DNA from: Candidatus Zixiibacteriota bacterium | GTDB lineage: Bacteria; Zixibacteria; MSB-5A5; GN15; FEB-12 | Assembly (NCBI GenBank): GCA_024280215.1 | Contig: JAJRQO010000034.1 | Location: 86,094-150,093, forward strand | Length of the DNA stretch: 64,000 nucleotides | Direction: 5' to 3' | Part shown: piece after piece, positions 57,971 to 64,000 of the stretch | Layout: each line of letters opens with the position of its first letter | How positions within the stretch are numbered: the stretch's first letter is position 1 | Program-made: the position numbers and the translations under genes | Notes under the pieces: generated by a model | What the model saw: the letters and a program-made list of their open reading frames with translations, nothing else | Database searches by the model: none | What the model was told of the DNA's origin: nothing

Positions 57971-58984
57971 ATGTCTGTCCTTGACGAAATAACCCGTCTA
58001 CAAAACGAAGCTATCGAGCGAATCGGTAAATCTGACTCGCTCGATTCTTTACAAGAGATTCAAAATGTCTACTTAGGCAGAAAAGGTCTCATCACTTCGA
58101 TTTTAAAATCCCTCAAAGATTTACCAAATGACCAACGAAAAGAAGTCGGTGCATCTGCTAACAAAGCACGTGTTGCGGTTAGTAATTTACTTAATGAGAA
58201 AAAAGAATCCCTCTCGGGTGGTGGCGAACGTTCTGCGTTTGACCCAACTCTCCCTGGGACTCAACCTCAGACTGGTGTTGTCCATATTATAACACAGGTC
58301 ATAGAAGATATTTGTAATACTTTTCATGGTATGGGTTTTGAAATCGCCCGAGGTCCGAATGTTGAAACTGACTACTATAATTTTGAAGCCCTCAACTTTC
58401 CGCCTGACCATCCTGCTCGTGATATGCAGGATACGATGTTTGTCGAACATGACAGACTGCTCCGCACACACACAACTCCAGTGCAGTCTCGTTTTTTGGA
58501 AACACACAAACCACCTATAAAAATTATAACGCCTGGGATTTGTTTCCGTAATGAAGCAATCTCTACTCGTTCGCATGTAGCTTTCCATCAGGTTGATGGA
58601 TTTGTTGTCGACGAAGGTGTTACAATGGCTGATATGAAAGGTGCAATTCTTGCATTTTGCAAAGCATTCTTCTCTGATGATGTTAAACTGAAATTCCGTC
58701 CATCTTATTTTCCGTTTACCGAACCATCGGCAGAAGTTGACATCTCTTGTTTTCTCTGCGAAGGAAAAGGTTGTCGTGTTTGTAAATATGCGGGATGGCT
58801 TGAAATCTTAGGTTGTGGCATGATTGACCCGAACGTACTTGAAAAAGCTGGTATTGATTCTGAAAAGTATTCAGGATATGCATTTGGTATGGGTGTTGAA
58901 CGTCCTGCAATGTTGAAATACAAAATTAATGATATCAGACTTTTCTTTAATAATGACAATAGATTTTTAAGGCAATTCAGATAA
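57971..58984 (+). CDS. pheS: phenylalanyl-tRNA synthetase alpha subunit
   Basis: LPGTQPQTGVVHIITQVIEDICNTFHGMGFE, FGMGVERPAMLKY. Confidence 0.97.
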   Translation: MSVLDEITRLQNEAIERIGKSDSLDSLQEIQNVYLGRKGLITSILKSLKDLPNDQRKEVGASANKARVAVSNLLNEKKESLSGGGERSAFDPTLPGTQPQTGVVHIITQVIEDICNTFHGMGFEIARGPNVETDYYNFEALNFPPDHPARDMQDTMFVEHDRLLRTHTTPVQSRFLETHKPPIKIITPGICFRNEAISTRSHVAFHQVDGFVVDEGVTMADMKGAILAFCKAFFSDDVKLKFRPSYFPFTEPSAEVDISCFLCEGKGCRVCKYAGWLEILGCGMIDPNVLEKAGIDSEKYSGYAFGMGVERPAMLKYKINDIRLFFNNDNRFLRQFR

Positions 58985-61371
58985 TGAAAATTTCATATAA
59001 ATGGCTTATCGAATTAACTGGTTTAGATTGGAACCCTGAAGATTTAGGCGACCGTCTTACTCTTTGTGGAACAGCTTGCGAATATATCGATCCAGCTGAC
59101 CAATATATGCATGGCGTTATTGTAGGTGAGATTCTCGCTATCAACAAAATTGAAGGTGCTGACAAAATCAGACTTGCGACGGTCAACTTAGGAGACCGTC
59201 AACTTGATGTTGTCTGTGGTGCTCCAAATATTGAAGTTGGTCTTAAAGTTCCTGTTGCTACATTGGGTGCAAAACTCGACGGTGGTATTGTTATTAAAAA
59301 AGCAAAGATTCGTGGGATTGATTCCGAAGCAATGATATGCTCCGAGCGAGAACTTGGACTCTCTGATGAACATGCTGGGATTTTAGTATTAGATTCATCA
59401 GCAACTCCAGGACAAGAGCTTGCCGAACTACTCGACTACAAAGATGATTTCATGATGACCTTTGAATTGACACCAAACCGTCCTGACTCTATGTCGGCTG
59501 TTGGTATTGCTCGTGACATGGCAGCGCTTGCTTCGGTCAAAGTAAACAAGCCAACATTTGAATTGACTGAATCAGAAGAAAAAGCATCTGACTATATAAA
59601 AGTAACTATCGAAGATGAAGTTGCATGCCCACGCTATGCCGCACGAATTATAAAAAATGTAAAAATTGCTGAATCACCATATTGGTTGAAAAAGAAATTA
59701 GTGCTTGCTGGTGTTCGTCCGATTTCAAATGTTGTTGATATTACAAATTTTGTTATGCTTGAACTCGGACAACCTCTTCATGCTTTCGATTACGACCGTT
59801 TTGGTTCAAAAGAAGTTGTCGTTCGTATGGGAAAAGAGAAAGAACCATTCAAATCTCTTGATGGTGCCGACCATGAACTGACCTCTGAAGTTATCATGAT
59901 TACCAATGGTAAAACTGGTGTTGCTGCTGGTGGTGTCATGGGTGGGTTTGATTCTGAAGTTGAAGATGGTACAACAAACATTCTACTTGAAGCTGCTTAT
60001 TTTAACGCCTCGATGATTCGCAAAAGTCGTCGTCAATTAGGATTTGTAACTGAGTCATCACAACGCTTTGAAAAAGGTGCTGATCCAAACATTATTGAAT
60101 ATGCTATCGACTACGCTGCATCACTTCTACAATCACTTTGCGGTGGGGAAGTGCTTGCTGGAATAGTTGATTGCTATCCATCTGTTATCGAACCATTGAA
60201 AATTAAATTCAGACCAAAAAGATGTAATGATATTATTGGAACCGAATTAACTTCTGATAAAATGAAACAAATATTTGAAGATTTAGAATTTACCGTCACA
60301 GGTGATACTGACTTTGAAGTGACGGTTCCGACATTTAGACCTGACATAGAACGTGAGATTGATTTGATAGAAGAAATTTCTCGTATCATCGGATTTGATA
60401 ATATTCCATCTTCAAACACAAATATCGGTTCTTTATATACACCGATACATTATGAAGATAAGTTTAAAAAAGAGATGCGGACGGTTTTAACTGGAGTTGG
60501 CTTTGATGAGTTTATCTCACATGGATTAGCTGACAGTAAACTTGCGAATCTCTTACATACTGACCGCCCTCAACTCAAAATAGCAAATCCGATTTCTGAA
60601 GATTTAGATATAATGCGTAACTGTCTAATGCAAACTGCTATGACGGTGATACATCATAATGTGTCGCATCGTTCTTTAGATTTATCTATTTTCGAAATTG
60701 GAAAAACCTATCTTCCACCAGATGATAAAGATTACTGGGCGGAAGATGAGTCATTAGTTTTAGCTGTCACTGGTAATACCCAACATACCTGGCGTGACAA
60801 ACCTCGCCCAAGAGATTTTTATGATATTACTGGTGCTATGAAAGCGATGGCGACGCATTTTGGTTGGGGCGATTTTTCTTTTGAAGCCAAACAATTTTCA
60901 TTTTTTGAAAAAGAAATCTCATTTGAAATTTCTCTCAACAATAAAGTCTGTGGCTTAATTGGAAAGATGAATTCAAAAGTATCTAAAAAGTTTGGAGTCA
61001 AACAAGATGTGTTCATCGCTGAACTCAATCTTGCTTACTTACTTTCATTGAGCAACAAACTTATCGCATATCAACCATTACCAATTTATCCAGCAGCATT
61101 GCGTGACTTAGCGATGATTGTAAAAGAAGAGGTTCAGGCAAATGAACTCCTTCAACAAGTTAAAAAATCTGCTGGAAAATATGCTGAATCTGTTGAAATT
61201 TTCGATTTATATCAAGGCAAACAGATTGAAAAAGGGAAAAAATCAATAGCAATTTCAATTAGCTATCGTTCTAAAGAAAGCTCACTTGAAAGTGCTATTG
61301 TTGATGCTTCTCAGCAAAAAGTCGTAGCAGACTTAGTCAAAAAATTTAATGTAGAAATACGGGACAAATAA
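58984..61371 (+). CDS. pheT: phenylalanyl-tRNA synthetase beta subunit
   Basis: tRNA-bind domain, B3/B4, FDX-ACB C-terminus; ATG overlaps pheS stop. Confidence 0.97.
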   Translation: MKISYKWLIELTGLDWNPEDLGDRLTLCGTACEYIDPADQYMHGVIVGEILAINKIEGADKIRLATVNLGDRQLDVVCGAPNIEVGLKVPVATLGAKLDGGIVIKKAKIRGIDSEAMICSERELGLSDEHAGILVLDSSATPGQELAELLDYKDDFMMTFELTPNRPDSMSAVGIARDMAALASVKVNKPTFELTESEEKASDYIKVTIEDEVACPRYAARIIKNVKIAESPYWLKKKLVLAGVRPISNVVDITNFVMLELGQPLHAFDYDRFGSKEVVVRMGKEKEPFKSLDGADHELTSEVIMITNGKTGVAAGGVMGGFDSEVEDGTTNILLEAAYFNASMIRKSRRQLGFVTESSQRFEKGADPNIIEYAIDYAASLLQSLCGGEVLAGIVDCYPSVIEPLKIKFRPKRCNDIIGTELTSDKMKQIFEDLEFTVTGDTDFEVTVPTFRPDIEREIDLIEEISRIIGFDNIPSSNTNIGSLYTPIHYEDKFKKEMRTVLTGVGFDEFISHGLADSKLANLLHTDRPQLKIANPISEDLDIMRNCLMQTAMTVIHHNVSHRSLDLSIFEIGKTYLPPDDKDYWAEDESLVLAVTGNTQHTWRDKPRPRDFYDITGAMKAMATHFGWGDFSFEAKQFSFFEKEISFEISLNNKVCGLIGKMNSKVSKKFGVKQDVFIAELNLAYLLSLSNKLIAYQPLPIYPAALRDLAMIVKEEVQANELLQQVKKSAGKYAESVEIFDLYQGKQIEKGKKSIAISISYRSKESSLESAIVDASQQKVVADLVKKFNVEIRDK

Positions 61372-61375
61372 TACA

Positions 61376-61618
61376 ATGGATACGAAATTAGACTTATTAT
61401 CTGAAAAAATAGAATTACTTATTACGAAACTTGAAAATATTCAAATTGAAAATAAAAAGTTAAAAGAAGAAAATTCCAGTTTATCTGCCGAGGTACAGAC
61501 ATATAAACGTGATTATGAGACCTTAAAACTCAGTTCAACTGATAAAAACGAGGTCGTTAAGACTAAATTAACGACAATCTTGAATCGTTTGGACCAGTTA
61601 GAAGAGATTGCCTCGTAA
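61376..61618 (+). CDS. ZapB-like coiled-coil protein
   Basis: Short coiled coil between pheT and zapA. Confidence 0.6.
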   Translation: MDTKLDLLSEKIELLITKLENIQIENKKLKEENSSLSAEVQTYKRDYETLKLSSTDKNEVVKTKLTTILNRLDQLEEIAS

Positions 61619-61710
61619 CGATTTTTTACTTGACTTAATTAACCCATATTACGTAATATTTATGTAATAGAAGGATTAGATAATACACGATTTGTGAAAA
61701 TAAGAAACCA

Positions 61711-62001
61711 ATGACAAATTCTGCTGAAAATAAAGTAACTGTTAATATCTATGGTGAAGAATATCCGATAACGGGTGTTTCCGATCCTGCCGATATTTCC
61801 AGAATTGCTGATTATGTTGATTTAAGAATGAAAGAGATAGCAAAGAGTTCTCGTGTTGCTGCTCGTGACAAGGTTGCCATTTTGGCTGCGATGTCTATTG
61901 CCTCTGAATTTTATGAAAATAATGATTCAAAAGATGAACTTCAGAAGCAATATAGCTCTAAAATTGATAATCTTCTCAGTCGGTTGGACTCAGTTTTATA
62001 A
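61711..62001 (+). CDS. zapA: cell division protein ZapA
   Basis: VTVNIYGEEYPITGVSDPADISRIADYVDLRMKEIA. Confidence 0.88.
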   Translation: MTNSAENKVTVNIYGEEYPITGVSDPADISRIADYVDLRMKEIAKSSRVAARDKVAILAAMSIASEFYENNDSKDELQKQYSSKIDNLLSRLDSVL

Positions 62002-62100
62002 TTAATTGGTATTCTAATAAACCACATAATTCTTATCATGTATGTCTTATCCATAACTTTAATATAGATGAAAGTCCGATGTTTCGGATCGGAGGATTAA

Positions 62101-63666
62101 ATGAATGATGCTATGATTTTCGCAGGTATCGCAATCGTTGTAGGATTAGTTTCCTTTTTTCTGTTTGCATACTTAGGAAAAAAATCAAGCTCTGCTGTTA
62201 TTGAGCAAGCTAAAAGTGAAGCGAAATCTATAAAAGCTGAAGCTATTAGTGAAGCAAAAATATCCAAAAAAGAAGCTATTTTAGAAGCGAAAGAAGAAGC
62301 GCTCAAACAAAAGCGGGAAAATGATGATCATTTTAACAAAGTCCGCAAAGAGCAAGATGACATAGATAAGAAACAAAAAGATATGCAATCTGATTTGCTG
62401 AAAAAAGTTGAGTTTCTTGATGTGCGTCAAAAAGATCTTTCAAATCGTGAAAATAATATCACTACTCGAGAAAAAGGGATCGCTATTCGAGAAACTGACC
62501 TTGAAAAAATTATTACTTCTCAAAATGACCAACTCCAAAAAATTGCTCAGATGACTCCTGAAGAAGCAAAAAAGCAATTGTTGGATAATATGATTAATGT
62601 AGCAAAAGTTGAAGCGGCTGCTCATATCAAAGAGATAAAAGATAGAGCGGAAAAAGATGCTGATAAAGAGACGAAAGAAATTATTCTTTCTGCTATTTAT
62701 CGTTGTGCAGCTGACCATACTGTAGAAACAACGGTGTCGGTTGTCAATCTACCATCTGATGAAATGAAAGGACGTATTATTGGTCGTGAAGGCCGTAATA
62801 TTCGTTCTTTTGAAACAGCTACCGGAGTTGATGTTATTGTTGATGATACACCTGAAGCGGTTATTCTTTCTGGTTATGATCCTGTACGTCGTGAGATTGC
62901 TCGGATGTCACTTGAGAAATTGATTTCTGATGGTCGTATTCACCCAACCCGAATTGAAGAAGTGGTCGAAAAATCTCGTCTTGAAATGGAAGTGATTGTT
63001 CGTGAGGCAGGTGAACAAGCCTGTTTTGAACTTGGAATTCATAATCTACATGCCGACGTTATTGCTCAGCTCGGTAAACTACATTTTAGAACTTCGTACG
63101 GTCAGAATATTTTAGCTCACTCAAAAGAAGTTGCTATGCTATGTGGACTTATGGCTGCTGAGTTGGAGCTTGATCCAGTATTAGCCAAACGATGCGGACT
63201 GCTTCATGATATTGGTAAAGCGATTGACCGTGAAACAGAAGGTACCCACACACAAATCGGTACTGATTTTATCAAACGGTATAAAGAAGCTGACGAAGTG
63301 GTCAACTCGGTAGAGTCGCATCACAATGATGTACCAATGCTTTCACCATATCCAATCTTGGTACAGGCAGCCGATGCTATTTCAGGTGCCAGACCTGGTG
63401 CCAGACGTGAACCACTTGAAGCCTATGTGAAACGTTTGCAACAACTCGAAGAGTTAGCTGATTCTTTTAAAGGTGTGAACAAAGCGTATGCGATTCAGGC
63501 GGGACGTGAAGTTCGGGTCATTGTTGAAAATGAAACACTCGATGATCTTGGTTCATCTATATTGGCAGCTGACATTGCTGATAAGATTGAACATGAGATG
63601 CAGTATCCTGGTCAAATAAAAGTCACCGTTATTCGTGAGGCTCGTGCTACCGAATACGCAAAATAG
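62101..63666 (+). CDS. rny: ribonuclease Y
   Basis: N-terminal TM, coiled coil, [19 protein letters not shown] domain [10 protein letters not shown]. Confidence 0.97.
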   Translation: MNDAMIFAGIAIVVGLVSFFLFAYLGKKSSSAVIEQAKSEAKSIKAEAISEAKISKKEAILEAKEEALKQKRENDDHFNKVRKEQDDIDKKQKDMQSDLLKKVEFLDVRQKDLSNRENNITTREKGIAIRETDLEKIITSQNDQLQKIAQMTPEEAKKQLLDNMINVAKVEAAAHIKEIKDRAEKDADKETKEIILSAIYRCAADHTVETTVSVVNLPSDEMKGRIIGREGRNIRSFETATGVDVIVDDTPEAVILSGYDPVRREIARMSLEKLISDGRIHPTRIEEVVEKSRLEMEVIVREAGEQACFELGIHNLHADVIAQLGKLHFRTSYGQNILAHSKEVAMLCGLMAAELELDPVLAKRCGLLHDIGKAIDRETEGTHTQIGTDFIKRYKEADEVVNSVESHHNDVPMLSPYPILVQAADAISGARPGARREPLEAYVKRLQQLEELADSFKGVNKAYAIQAGREVRVIVENETLDDLGSSILAADIADKIEHEMQYPGQIKVTVIREARATEYAK

Positions 63667-63687
63667 ATTTTTCTATCAATATGTTTT

Positions 63688-63720
63688 AAAGCGGAGTCTT
63701 AATTTAGATTCCGCTTTTTT
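63688..63720 (+). terminator. intrinsic terminator after rny
   Basis: AAAGCGGA...TCCGCTTT + T-tract. Confidence 0.85.
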
Positions 63721-63776
63721 TATGCCAATCAAGTACTAAGACCATGCAAGTCTGGTCTTATCGAGACCTGACATAT

Positions 63777-63803
63777 GAGACAGGGCAATGCCCTGTCGGT
63801 ACA
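63777..63803. repeat. REP-like palindrome GAGACAGGGCAATGCCCTGTCGGTACA
   Basis: Exact reverse complement of 50886-50912. Confidence 0.85.
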
Positions 63804-63952
63804 AATACGATGCAAGGCAGGAATCCTTGTCTTTCAGTCTTAAAATGGGTTCGTTCCCTATATAAAAAGTTTTTTTAAGGCGCTTTTTTCACTCTTTTTC
63901 CGCTATAAACGAATCAGTCACATGGTGTTATAGTGAAATGGCTTTGCCTGAA

Positions 63953-63973
63953 AAAATGGCTTAAAGCCATTTT
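63953..63973. repeat. palindrome AAAATGGCTT-A-AAGCCATTTT
   Basis: 10-bp perfect stem, 1-nt loop. Confidence 0.7.
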
Positions 63974-64000
63974 GGTTCATATTTATTGTAGACTTTTTGT

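Noticed and set aside
62002-62100. 6S RNA in the zapA-rny interval
   Set aside because: Interval is about 100 nt, too short, and lacks a long imperfect hairpin with a central bubble.
1-64000. CRISPR array
   Set aside because: No regularly spaced direct repeats seen; repeats present are REP-type palindromes.
1-64000. Prophage, integron or biosynthetic gene cluster
   Set aside because: No integrase, phage structural, attC-like or RiPP/NRPS/PKS enzyme genes recognised; only RAYT transposases.

Overview
AT-rich 64 kb bacterial chromosome segment, almost entirely coding on the + strand. It carries a large motility locus at about 10-50 kb: an RsbU/RsbW/RsbV-type partner-switching set, a HEAT-repeat protein, receiver proteins, cheR-cheY-cheY-cheZ-like-cheA-cheB, a sensor kinase and sigma54 activator pair, motAB, flgBC-fliEFGHIJ, flgFGAHIJ, flgN-like, flgK-csrA-flgL-fliW, flagellin, fliD, fliS, flgM-like and HDOD. 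Housekeeping genes flank it: ilvE, rpiB, glyA, nrdR, tatC, DUF512, der on the left and tRNA-Val, thrS, infC, rpmI, rplT, pheS, pheT, zapA, rny on the right. An accessory patch at 1-6 kb holds a pentapeptide-repeat protein and two REP-associated tyrosine transposases (RAYTs) with their palindromic repeats. Secreted cohesin/dockerin-like and FlgD-Ig/T9SS-like proteins suggest an FCB-group (Zixibacteria-like) host; this is a low-confidence inference. The most interesting observations are: (i) two GGA-in-loop hairpins in a long flagellin leader, the second enclosing the Shine-Dalgarno, with csrA and fliW in the same locus; (ii) covarying 25-nt REP palindromes, one inserted in frame inside a RAYT gene; (iii) an intrinsic terminator for a minus-strand secreted-protein gene embedded in the fliJ coding sequence; (iv) sigma54 promoters with upstream GGAA-N5-TTCC inverted repeats, and sigma28-like promoters that nearly abut start codons; (v) an infC gene that apparently must start at AUA; (vi) a Cys-rich secreted peptide next to a membrane thioredoxin. 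No CRISPR array, prophage or wholly new multi-gene system was recognised. All assignments come from reading the sequence; no database search was run.
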